Assembly (NCBI RefSeq): GCF_019702945.1
Contig: NZ_AP024749.1
Location: forward strand, 310,001-374,000
DNA from: Flavobacterium okayamense
GTDB lineage: Bacteria > Bacteroidota > Bacteroidia > Flavobacteriales > Flavobacteriaceae
DNA length: 64,000 bases
Reading direction: 5' to 3'
Shown: positions 1 to 6,297 of the stretch, one piece after another
Layout of the letters: every line of letters begins with the position of its first letter
Numbering within the stretch: the stretch's first letter is position 1
The notes under the pieces: model-generated
Databases searched by the model: none
The model's input: only the letters and a program-made list of their open reading frames with translations
Told to the model about the DNA's origin: nothing
Position numbers and translations under genes: made by a program

Positions 1-187
1 TTTTATCACGTAAATCAATATTTTCGAAAACTGGACGCTTTTTTGTAATACGTTCAATTCCATCTAAAACATCAATAGAGGAATTAAATAAATTGTCGAT
101 AACAACAACTTCAAATCCTTCATTTTGAAGTTCAACTACAGTATGTGAACCAATAAACCCTAAACCGCCTGTTACTAGTATTTTCAT
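1..187 (-). CDS. galE: UDP-glucose 4-epimerase, N-terminal fragment
   Basis: The first 62 codons are visible; the gene runs off the left edge. It would interconvert UDP-glucose and UDP-galactose (or the N-acetyl forms) for surface polysaccharide or LPS synthesis in the cytoplasm. The translation opens MKILVTGGLGFIGSHT, the Rossmann NAD-binding GxxGxxG motif right at the N-terminus, followed by the VVVIDNL strand typical of extended short-chain epimerases of the GalE group. It lies 80 bp downstream of the DegT/DnrJ aminotransferase on the same strand, so the two probably form a nucleotide-sugar operon. The family is clear. The exact sugar specificity cannot be judged from this fragment. Confidence 0.85.
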   Translation of the reverse strand, partial: MKILVTGGLGFIGSHTVVELQNEGFEVVVIDNLFNSSIDVLDGIERITKKRPVFENIDLRDK

Positions 188-238
188 TTTTAAAAGAATA
201 AAGAATAAAGAAAACAGAACATAGACAAGCTTCTTTTC

Positions 239-254
239 TCTATACTCTATTTTC
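239..254 (-). repeat. 16-nt sense-strand repeat after an aminotransferase stop codon
   Basis: On the minus strand this reads GAAAATAGAGTATAGA. Near-identical 16-mers occur at 9802-9817 (plus strand) and 10380-10395 (minus strand), differing only at positions 11-12. Each copy lies on the coding strand at the 3' end of a gene. The surrounding 190-262 stretch is also built of drifting AGAATAA/CTATACT units. Confidence 0.5.
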
Positions 255-267
255 TATACTCTTAAAA

Positions 268-1395
268 TTAAACAAACTCTAAAACCGAATCAGTAATAAA
301 TTTAATTTGTTCGTCGTCTAATTCAGTATGCATTGGTAATGCAATAACTTCATCACACAATTGATTCGTTACTTTAAAATCTTCTTCTTTATAACGACTA
401 TCTAAATACGCTTTTTGTTTGTGTAATGGAATTGGGTAATAAATAGCACACGGAATTCCTTTTTCTTGCAAATGCGCTAATAGTCCGTCTCGTTTTCCGT
501 TTAAAACTCTAAATACATATTGATGAAATACGTGACAATCACAATTTTTACAAATTGTTGGCACCCATAAATTTGAATTTACCCCTAAAGCTTCTGAATA
601 TTTTCTAGCGGCTTCTTGTCGGGCTTTATTATAAGCATCCAAATGAGGTAATTTTGCTTTTAAAACTCCAGCCTGAATACTATCCAAACGTGAGTTAACT
701 CCCACAACATCATGATGATAACGAACGTACATACCGTGATTTACAATTCCTCTTAAAGTATGTGCTAATGCATCATCATTAGTGAAAATTGCTCCACCAT
801 CGCCATAACAACCTAAGTTTTTAGAAGGGAAAAATGAAGTTGCCCCAACATGACCTATAGTTCCAACTTTTTGTTTTTTACCCTCTTTATTAGTAAAATC
901 AGCACCAATAGCTTGTGCATTATCTTCAATTACGTATAAATTGTGCTCGTTTGCAATTTCCATAATGGCATCCATATTTGCCGCACGCCCAAATAAATGC
1001 ACCGGAACAATTGCTTTTGTTTTCGGTGTAATTGCTTTTTTAATAGCTTCAATTGATATATTCATATTGTTCATATCAACATCTACTAAAACAGGTGTTA
1101 GTTGTAATAAAGCAATAACTTCTACGGTTGCTGCAAAAGTAAAATCAGCTGTAATAACTTCATCACCCGGTTTTAATCCTAATCCCATCATGGCAATTTG
1201 TAACGCATCCGTTCCATTAGCACAAGGAATTACATGTTTTACACCTAAATATTGCTCTAAATCAGTTTGAAACTGGTGAACCAAAGGTCCGTTAATGTAT
1301 GTATTTGTATCTAAAACTTCTTGAATAGAAGCATTAACTTCATCTTTTATTTTTTCGTATTGACTTTTTAAGTCAACCATTTGTAATTTTCGCAT
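268..1395 (-). CDS. DegT/DnrJ/EryC1/StrS family aminotransferase
   Basis: A cytoplasmic PLP-dependent sugar aminotransferase that puts an amino group on a keto nucleotide-sugar for LPS, O-antigen or glycan synthesis. The 375-residue length is normal. The PLP lysine is K192 in SFFPSKNLG, and D158 and Q161 (EDNAQAIGA) are the expected cofactor contacts. The C-terminal block GIPCAIYYPIPLHKQ resembles the WbpE/WlbC branch, which makes 2,3-diamino-2,3-dideoxy-glucuronate; that substrate is inferred only from this resemblance. It starts with ATG and has a TAnnTTTG box 21 nt upstream. It is followed by galE on the same strand and is divergent from waaA. Confidence 0.85.
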   Translation of the reverse strand: MRKLQMVDLKSQYEKIKDEVNASIQEVLDTNTYINGPLVHQFQTDLEQYLGVKHVIPCANGTDALQIAMMGLGLKPGDEVITADFTFAATVEVIALLQLTPVLVDVDMNNMNISIEAIKKAITPKTKAIVPVHLFGRAANMDAIMEIANEHNLYVIEDNAQAIGADFTNKEGKKQKVGTIGHVGATSFFPSKNLGCYGDGGAIFTNDDALAHTLRGIVNHGMYVRYHHDVVGVNSRLDSIQAGVLKAKLPHLDAYNKARQEAARKYSEALGVNSNLWVPTICKNCDCHVFHQYVFRVLNGKRDGLLAHLQEKGIPCAIYYPIPLHKQKAYLDSRYKEEDFKVTNQLCDEVIALPMHTELDDEQIKFITDSVLEFV

Positions 1396-1415
1396 CGTAA
1401 TAAAATTTAGCTTAA

Positions 1416-1423
1416 CAAAAGTA
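1416..1423 (-). promoter_or_regulatory. Candidate -7 element for the aminotransferase gene
   Basis: The minus strand reads TACTTTTG, an exact match to the Bacteroidota TAnnTTTG element, about 20 nt before the start codon. No TTG element lies at 17-23 nt spacing, so this is only a partial promoter match. Confidence 0.4.
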
Positions 1424-1489
1424 AGAAATAATGCGCTACTTTTTTAGCATAAAGAAAAAGAAACGTATTTTAGCCAATAAATTGTTAGC

Positions 1490-2764
1490 ATGCTATTTCT
1501 CTATACCATTTTAACGCACATTGCTAGTTTAATCTTAAAGGTTTTAGCCCTTTTTAGCCCGAAACTAAAACTATTTGTTAAAGGCAGAAAAGATGTTTTC
1601 TCAACTTTAAAAACTAAAATTAATTCTACTGATAAAGTAATTTGGGTTCATGCAGCTTCTTTAGGTGAGTATGAGCAAGGTATTCCTGTTATGGAAGCTT
1701 TAAAAAAAGAGTTTCCTACACATAAATTAGTTGTTACTTTCTTTTCGCCATCAGGTTACGAAGTCAGAAAAAACAACACGTTAGCTGATGTTACAGTTTA
1801 TTTACCTCTTGACACCAAACCTAATGCTAAAAAGTTTATAAAAATCACTCATCCTGAATTGGTTTTATTTATAAAGTATGAATTTTGGCCCAATTATCTA
1901 AACGAGTTAAAAAGATTAAACATTTCAACTTATCTAGTTTCTGGAATATTTAGAGAAAAACAAGCTTTCTTTAAATGGTATGGTAGATTTTATAGAGATG
2001 CACTTAAAACTTTCAATCATTTTTTTGTTCAAAACGATTCTTCAAAACAATTAATACAATCTATCGGGTTTAATAATGTAACTATTTCTGGTGACACACG
2101 TTTTGATAGAGTGGTTGATATTTTAAATAGAGATAATTCATTAGATTTTATTGAAAACTTTAGATTTCTCGACTCCGCTCGAAATGACAAAGCAACTCTA
2201 ATTGTTATTGGAAGTTCTTGGCCTAAAGATGAAGAATTACTGGTTAATTATATCAATCAAAGTTCAGATGAAATAAAATTTATTATTGCACCTCATAACA
2301 TTAAGCAAGATCAAATATCAAATCTAAAATCATCAATCAAAAAGAAAACAATTTTATTTTCAGAAAAAGAAAATCAAAACTTAAGTGAATTCGAAGTTTT
2401 CATAATTGACACTATTGGTATTTTGACTAAGATTTACAGCTATGCTGATATTGCTTATGTAGGTGGTGGCTTCGGAAATCCAGGCGTTCATAATATATTA
2501 GAACCTGCGACTTTTGGCGTTCCAATTGTAATTGGTCCAAATTATTCACACTTTGCGGAAGCAATAGCTTTAGTTCATCAAGAAGGTTGTCTTTCTATTA
2601 AAAATGAAACCGAATTAAAATTAGCTTTTGATTCACTTTTATACAATTCAGACGAGCGAAATGAAAAAGGCCATATTTGTGAAACTTTCGTTCAGATGAA
2701 CAAAGGAGCAACAACTAAAATAATTACACACATTCTTAACAAAAACCTAAATAAACAACGCTAA
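1490..2764 (+). CDS. waaA: 3-deoxy-D-manno-octulosonic acid (Kdo) transferase
   Basis: Transfers Kdo from CMP-Kdo to lipid A at the inner face of the inner membrane (GT30). The protein has 424 residues and one N-terminal membrane anchor (about residues 2-22). E60 in HAASLGEYEQG matches the catalytic glutamate of the family. GDTRFDRV (201-208) and the C-terminal nucleotide-sugar region (GGGFGNPGVHNILEPA, then a conserved FGVPIVIGPNY) are present. Oddity: residues 225-234, RFLDSARNDK, fall in a variable linker between the two GT-B halves and are encoded by what looks like an inserted palindromic repeat (2165-2188), read in frame. The gene is divergent from the aminotransferase and 42 bp upstream of the S46 peptidase gene. 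Confidence 0.92.
   Translation: MLFLYTILTHIASLILKVLALFSPKLKLFVKGRKDVFSTLKTKINSTDKVIWVHAASLGEYEQGIPVMEALKKEFPTHKLVVTFFSPSGYEVRKNNTLADVTVYLPLDTKPNAKKFIKITHPELVLFIKYEFWPNYLNELKRLNISTYLVSGIFREKQAFFKWYGRFYRDALKTFNHFFVQNDSSKQLIQSIGFNNVTISGDTRFDRVVDILNRDNSLDFIENFRFLDSARNDKATLIVIGSSWPKDEELLVNYINQSSDEIKFIIAPHNIKQDQISNLKSSIKKKTILFSEKENQNLSEFEVFIIDTIGILTKIYSYADIAYVGGGFGNPGVHNILEPATFGVPIVIGPNYSHFAEAIALVHQEGCLSIKNETELKLAFDSLLYNSDERNEKGHICETFVQMNKGATTKIITHILNKNLNKQR
2165..2188 (+). repeat. Palindromic repeat-like insertion inside waaA
   Basis: The 24 bases from 2165 begin TTTCTCGACTCCGCTCGAAA and end TGAC. Locally they are GC-richer than the surrounding gene and partly self-complementary (CGA...TCG and TTTC...GAAA). 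From memory, sequences of the form 'gtcatttcgagcggagtcgag' are common dispersed repeats in Flavobacteriaceae genomes. Here it reads through in frame as FLDSARND. This is the only copy I saw in the window. Confidence 0.6.
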
Positions 2765-2806
2765 TTTATATTTTATGTAAATTGCAGCTTTAAAACCTAC
2801 AAAAAA

Positions 2807-4942
2807 ATGAGAATTCTAAAATTACTTATTGTTTTATTATCATTCCCAATCTTTGCTCAACAAGGTGGAATGTGGATTCCTAGTATGTTACAAGGAATGA
2901 ACGAAAATGAAATGCATCGTTTAGGTATGAAAATTAACGCACAAGATATTTATGACGTTAATAATTCAAGTATCAAAGATGCAATTATTCATTTCGATGG
3001 AGGATGTACTTCTGAAATAATTTCTCCAAAGGGATTATTACTTACAAATCATCATTGTGGTTATGGCGAAATTCAAAGTCATTCGACTGTTGAGAACGAT
3101 TATTTACAGGATGGTTTTTGGGCAATGTCTATGAATGAAGAATTACCAAATCCTGGAATGGTTGCTACTCTAATTGTAAGCATTCATGATGTAACTAATA
3201 CCGTTTTAGAAGGCGTTTCTCAACTATCTTCTGAATCTGAAAAACAAAAGAAAATTCAAGATAATATTTCAAGAGTTCAAACTACATTTCCAAAAGAGGC
3301 TTGGCAAGAGAATAAAATCAAGACTTTCTACGAAGGAAACCAATATATTTTATTTGTAACTGAAACTTTCAAAGACATTCGTTTAGTTGGAGCTCCACCG
3401 AGTTCAATTGGGAAATTCGGCTCGGATACAGATAACTGGGTTTGGCCACGTCATACTGGAGATTTTTCAATTTTTAGAATTTACGCTGGGAAAGACAACA
3501 AACCTGCCGAATATTCAAAAGATAACATTCCTTATACTCCAAAACACTTTTTACCAGTTTCTATAGACGGAATTGCAGAAGGTGACTTCACTATGGTTTT
3601 TGGTTTCCCTGGAAGAACACAAGAATATTTACCATCGTTTGCAGTTGAACAAATTGTGAACACTTTAAATCCTGCTAAAATTGAAGTTCGCGATGCAGCT
3701 TTAAAAGTTCAAGACGGATTTATGCGTAAAGATCAAGCGATTAAAATTCAATATGCTTCTAAATATGCAAGTGTTGCAAATTATTGGAAAAAATGGATTG
3801 GTGAAAGTCAAGGTTTAAAAAAATCGAATGCCATTCAACTTAAAAAAGATTACGAAACTGAATTTCTTAAACAAGTTGCTAAAAATGGTAAACAAGCACA
3901 ATATGGAAATTTATTATCAAGCTTTGAGAAGAATTATTCTGCCATTAATGATTATGCTTTAGCAAGAGACTATTTTATTGAAGTCGCTTTAAGAAATACA
4001 GAGTTATTAAGTGCTGGTTTTAGACTTTATCAATTAGAACAACTATACAAAGCTAAAGGTGAACAAGCTTTTAACGACAGAAAAGACAATACAATTAAGA
4101 GTTTTGAAAGTTTTTATAAAGATTACAATGCTAAAGTAGATGAAAAAGTGGCTGAAAAATTAGTTGCACTTTATTTAGAAAAATCTCCTTTACTTTCTTC
4201 TGAATTAAAAGCATTAGATAAAAATAAAATTGTAAGCGAAGTTTATTCAAAATCAAAATTAACTTCATATAATGGATTGAAATCGTTATTAGAAGGTGAT
4301 GCAAATAAAGTATTGAAAAACTTAAACAAAGACAAAGGATACTTATTTGTTAAAAAATTAGCAGATAATTTTTATGCTAATATTGGTCCAAAATATGACG
4401 AAATTAATCTTGAAATTGGTGCTTTACAACGTGAATACATGAAAGCGCAATTGGAAATGTTTCCTAACGGAAGATTCTTCCCTGATGCTAATAGTACTTT
4501 GAGAATTACTTACGGTCAAGTTAAAGGCTACAATCCAAGTGATGCAGTATACTATGAGCCTGTAACACATTTAGAAGGTGTAATGGAAAAATATGTACCT
4601 GGCGATTATGAATTTGATGTACCTACAAAATTATTAGACTTAATTAAAAATAAAGATTATGGTCAATACGCTGAAAACGGAAAAATGCCAGTTTGTTTCA
4701 TTGCTACTAATCATACAACTGGTGGAAACTCTGGAAGTCCTGCTTTAGACGCTAACGGAAACCTAATTGGATTAAACTTTGACCGTGTTTGGGAAGGAAC
4801 AATGAGTGATATTCATTATGACCCAGAAATTTGTAGAAATATAATGGTTGACATACGATATGTACTATTTATTATCGACAAATATGCAGGTGCTAAACAT
4901 CTAATTGAAGAAATGAAATTAGCACACCCTAAAAAGATGTAA
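2807..4942 (+). CDS. S46 family dipeptidyl-peptidase, DPP11-like
   Basis: A periplasmic serine exopeptidase that removes dipeptides from peptide N-termini for amino-acid nutrition. It has 711 residues and a signal peptide (1-18, ending IFAQ). The chymotrypsin-fold triad is visible: H83 in LTNHHCGYGEIQ, an Asp in the DTDNWVWPRHTGDFS block, and S642 in GGNSGSP. R660 in NFDRVWEG lies 18 residues after the catalytic Ser. In the family as I know it, DPP11 has Ser655 and Arg673 (also 18 apart) and uses that Arg to bind acidic P1 residues, while DPP7 has Gly there. I therefore infer Asp/Glu specificity. The region from about 340 to 560 is the all-helical S46 domain. It is preceded by waaA without a visible terminator. 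Confidence 0.9.
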   Translation: MRILKLLIVLLSFPIFAQQGGMWIPSMLQGMNENEMHRLGMKINAQDIYDVNNSSIKDAIIHFDGGCTSEIISPKGLLLTNHHCGYGEIQSHSTVENDYLQDGFWAMSMNEELPNPGMVATLIVSIHDVTNTVLEGVSQLSSESEKQKKIQDNISRVQTTFPKEAWQENKIKTFYEGNQYILFVTETFKDIRLVGAPPSSIGKFGSDTDNWVWPRHTGDFSIFRIYAGKDNKPAEYSKDNIPYTPKHFLPVSIDGIAEGDFTMVFGFPGRTQEYLPSFAVEQIVNTLNPAKIEVRDAALKVQDGFMRKDQAIKIQYASKYASVANYWKKWIGESQGLKKSNAIQLKKDYETEFLKQVAKNGKQAQYGNLLSSFEKNYSAINDYALARDYFIEVALRNTELLSAGFRLYQLEQLYKAKGEQAFNDRKDNTIKSFESFYKDYNAKVDEKVAEKLVALYLEKSPLLSSELKALDKNKIVSEVYSKSKLTSYNGLKSLLEGDANKVLKNLNKDKGYLFVKKLADNFYANIGPKYDEINLEIGALQREYMKAQLEMFPNGRFFPDANSTLRITYGQVKGYNPSDAVYYEPVTHLEGVMEKYVPGDYEFDVPTKLLDLIKNKDYGQYAENGKMPVCFIATNHTTGGNSGSPALDANGNLIGLNFDRVWEGTMSDIHYDPEICRNIMVDIRYVLFIIDKYAGAKHLIEEMKLAHPKKM

Positions 4943-5043
4943 ATTTAGTAGTGATTAGACAATAATTTTTCAATAATAACTCACTGAAAATGAGGATTTA
5001 TAAATAATTAAAAAAATATTTTAAAAAAAATCGCAAAATTATT

Positions 5044-5071
5044 TTGTCAAGTCAAAAAATTTATATCTTTG
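5044..5071 (+). promoter_or_regulatory. Promoter of the small lipoprotein gene
   Basis: TTG at 5044-5046, a 17-nt spacer, then TATCTTTG at 5064-5071. This fits the Bacteroidota consensus TTG-N17-23-TAnnTTTG. Transcription should begin about 5078, leaving roughly a 30-nt leader before the ATG at 5109. Confidence 0.7.
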
Positions 5072-5108
5072 CTACGAATTAATAATTAACCTTTTATAAT
5101 TTAGTAAG

Positions 5109-5333
5109 ATGAAAAAAGTTGTTTTAAGCTTAGCATTAGTTGCTATGATGTTCGTATCTTGTAAAGAAACTGCTGAAAATACAGAAGCTGTAGAAGCTGC
5201 TGCTACTGAAGCTGTTGAAGCTACTGAAGAGGCTGCTACTGAGGCTGTTGAGGCTGTTGAAGTTGCTGCTGACTCTGCTACTGCTGCTGTTGAAGCTGCT
5301 GTAGAAGAAGTTAAAGAAGAAGCTGCTCACTAA
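5109..5333 (+). CDS. Small Ala/Glu-rich lipoprotein
   Basis: The protein has 74 residues: a lipoprotein signal peptide ending in the lipobox-like FVSC (Cys18), then about 55 residues made almost only of Ala, Glu, Val and Thr. The mature part repeats motifs such as TEAVEA and EEAATEAVEA, so it should form a long, acidic, amphipathic helix anchored by lipid. I do not recognise a named family. It has its own promoter (5044-5071) and a strong terminator (5357-5381), so it is a monocistronic and perhaps highly expressed gene. By size and composition it is reminiscent of abundant small outer-membrane lipoproteins; that is an analogy, not a homology claim. Confidence 0.75.
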   Translation: MKKVVLSLALVAMMFVSCKETAENTEAVEAAATEAVEATEEAATEAVEAVEVAADSATAAVEAAVEEVKEEAAH

Positions 5334-5356
5334 GATTAAGCTTACAGAAAAAATAA

Positions 5357-5381
5357 AGCTCCACTAAGTGGGGCTTTTTTT
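5357..5381. terminator. Rho-independent terminator
   Basis: Stem AGCTCCAC (5357-5364), loop TAA, stem GTGGGGCT (5368-5375; one G-U pair), then a run of T. It ends the small lipoprotein gene and lies between convergent genes. Confidence 0.85.
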
Positions 5382-5733
5382 ATGCTGTTTCTCCAAATAT
5401 ATCTAATCCAGAAGAAAAATCTAATACCTCAGCCTCAAAAACATACTTCACAACTTCATCAATCCCTTTTTGAAGTAACAATTGTGTAGTATACTTTCTG
5501 CTTTTTGCAATTTCTTTTTCTTTTAAAATAACTCTAAAGAAAAATTTACCATTTCCAGAACGGAAACGCATAAAGACTAGCTCCTCTATATGGCGTTTTA
5601 AAAATTCGATTTCTTCTTCACATTCGAAACGTAATTCAAATTCGTTACTTGTAAAAATGGTTTTTCCTTTACGAGAAACCAATTCATACTTATACGCGTC
5701 GTTTAAACGTTTAGATATTACAAAAGTGGCCAT
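5380..5733 (-). CDS. DUF3276 / PUR-alpha-like protein
   Basis: The protein has 117 residues and matches the Bacteroidota DUF3276 family, whose fold resembles the PUR repeat of eukaryotic PUR-alpha and Borrelia BpuR (nucleic-acid binding). Visible family features are the alternating beta-strand pattern in the first half (YELVSRKGKTIFTSNEF), a conserved basic stretch (FMRFRSGNGKFFFRV) and a C-terminal helix with acidic tail. It probably binds single-stranded DNA or RNA in the cytoplasm. The role in this organism is not known. It is transcribed alone, convergent with the small lipoprotein gene. Start ATG. Confidence 0.75.
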   Translation of the reverse strand: MATFVISKRLNDAYKYELVSRKGKTIFTSNEFELRFECEEEIEFLKRHIEELVFMRFRSGNGKFFFRVILKEKEIAKSRKYTTQLLLQKGIDEVVKYVFEAEVLDFSSGLDIFGETA

Positions 5734-5819
5734 GTTTTTTTATAGTTTTCAATTGCAAAATAAAAATTAAAGATGAAACCTATCTTTAAAAAAAATAAAA
5801 GTTATCAAAAGTCTATAAA

Positions 5820-5848
5820 CAAAAAAAGCTCCTAACAAAGTTAGAAGC
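5820..5848 (-). terminator. Terminator of the tRNA cluster
   Basis: On the minus strand, GCTTCTAAC (5848-5840), loop TTT, GTTAGGAGC (5836-5828), then seven T (5827-5821 as A on the plus strand). A 9-bp stem with one G-U pair, seven nt past the end of tRNA-Leu. Confidence 0.8.
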
Positions 5849-5854
5849 CTTTAG

Positions 5855-5940
5855 TACTCAAGGCGGGACTTGAACCCGCACGGGCATTACTACCCACTGG
5901 ATTTTAAGTCCAGCGTGTCTACCAATTCCACCACTCGAGC
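5855..5940 (-). tRNA. tRNA-Leu (anticodon TAA), copy 1
   Basis: An 86-nt tRNA on the minus strand. The acceptor stem GCTCGAG pairs with CTTGAGT, the discriminator is A73, the anticodon loop is CTTAAAA (anticodon UAA, reads UUA and UUG), and there is a long class-II variable arm (GGGTAGTAATGCCC). The 3' CCA is not encoded. It is an identical duplicate of the tRNA at 6003-6088; the identity block spans 5849-5941 and 5997-6089. No separate promoter is visible in the 62 bp before it. Confidence 0.97.
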
Positions 5941-5963
5941 ATTGATATATATATTGAAAATTT

Positions 5964-5999
5964 AAAAATAAAGCCTTTTTGAACCAAGCAAAAAGGCTT
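5964..5999 (-). terminator. Hairpin between the two tRNA-Leu copies
   Basis: An 11-bp perfect stem: minus-strand AAGCCTTTTTG (5999-5989) with CAAAAAGGCTT (5981-5971), followed by TATTTTTAAA. It looks like an intrinsic terminator after copy 2. If so, copy 1 needs read-through or a promoter I cannot see; alternatively the hairpin is a processing site. Confidence 0.65.
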
Positions 6000-6002
6000 T
6001 AG

Positions 6003-6088
6003 TACTCAAGGCGGGACTTGAACCCGCACGGGCATTACTACCCACTGGATTTTAAGTCCAGCGTGTCTACCAATTCCACCACTCGAGC
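6003..6088 (-). tRNA. tRNA-Leu (anticodon TAA), copy 2
   Basis: Identical in sequence to the tRNA-Leu at 5855-5940 (86 nt, anticodon UAA, class-II variable arm, no encoded CCA). It follows tRNA-Gly by 16 nt and is probably cotranscribed with it. The tandem copies and flanks (CTTTAG before, one A after) suggest a recent local duplication with a 148-nt period. Confidence 0.97.
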
Positions 6089-6104
6089 AAAATTTAAATT
6101 TTCA

Positions 6105-6180
6105 TGGAGCGAAAAACGGGGTTCGAACCCGCGACCTCAACCTTGGCAAGGTTGCGCTCTACCAACTGAGCTATTTTCGC
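6105..6180 (-). tRNA. tRNA-Gly (anticodon GCC)
   Basis: The minus strand reads GCGAAAATAGCTCAGTTGG onward. The acceptor stem GCGAAAA pairs with TTTTCGC, the anticodon stem-loop CAACC-TTGCCAA-GGTTG gives anticodon GCC, and the T-loop is GGTTCGAACCC. Discriminator T73 is followed by an encoded CCA (6105-6107), unlike the two tRNA-Leu genes next to it. First gene of the tRNA unit, behind the promoter at 6215-6244. Confidence 0.97.
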
Positions 6181-6214
6181 GTATATTTAAGAACGTTTTT
6201 CTTGATTGCGAGTG

Positions 6215-6244
6215 CAAATATATAATATATTTTTCTTTCTACAA
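6215..6244 (-). promoter_or_regulatory. Promoter of the tRNA-Gly/tRNA-Leu unit
   Basis: On the minus strand, TTG (6244-6242), a 19-nt spacer, and TATATTTG (6222-6215), a full match to TTG-N17-23-TAnnTTTG. It lies 35 nt upstream of tRNA-Gly. Confidence 0.65.
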
Positions 6245-6297
6245 GTACTTTTAAACAAAAAATAGAACTTTTTTATAACGTTTTGATAACGAATAAA

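Noticed and set aside
941..1270. Plus-strand ORF inside the aminotransferase gene
   Set aside because: Antisense shadow of a well-conserved gene.
4943..5040. Possible terminator after the S46 peptidase gene
   Set aside because: Only a 4-bp inverted repeat (CTCA...TGAG) with no T run; too weak to call.
5136..5330. Minus-strand Ser/Phe-rich ORF opposite the small lipoprotein
   Set aside because: A mirror of the GCT/GAA repeat codons of the real gene; no start context or family.
6018..6254. Plus-strand ORF of 78 codons
   Set aside because: It overlaps tRNA-Leu and tRNA-Gly on the other strand; its peptide is antisense tRNA sequence.
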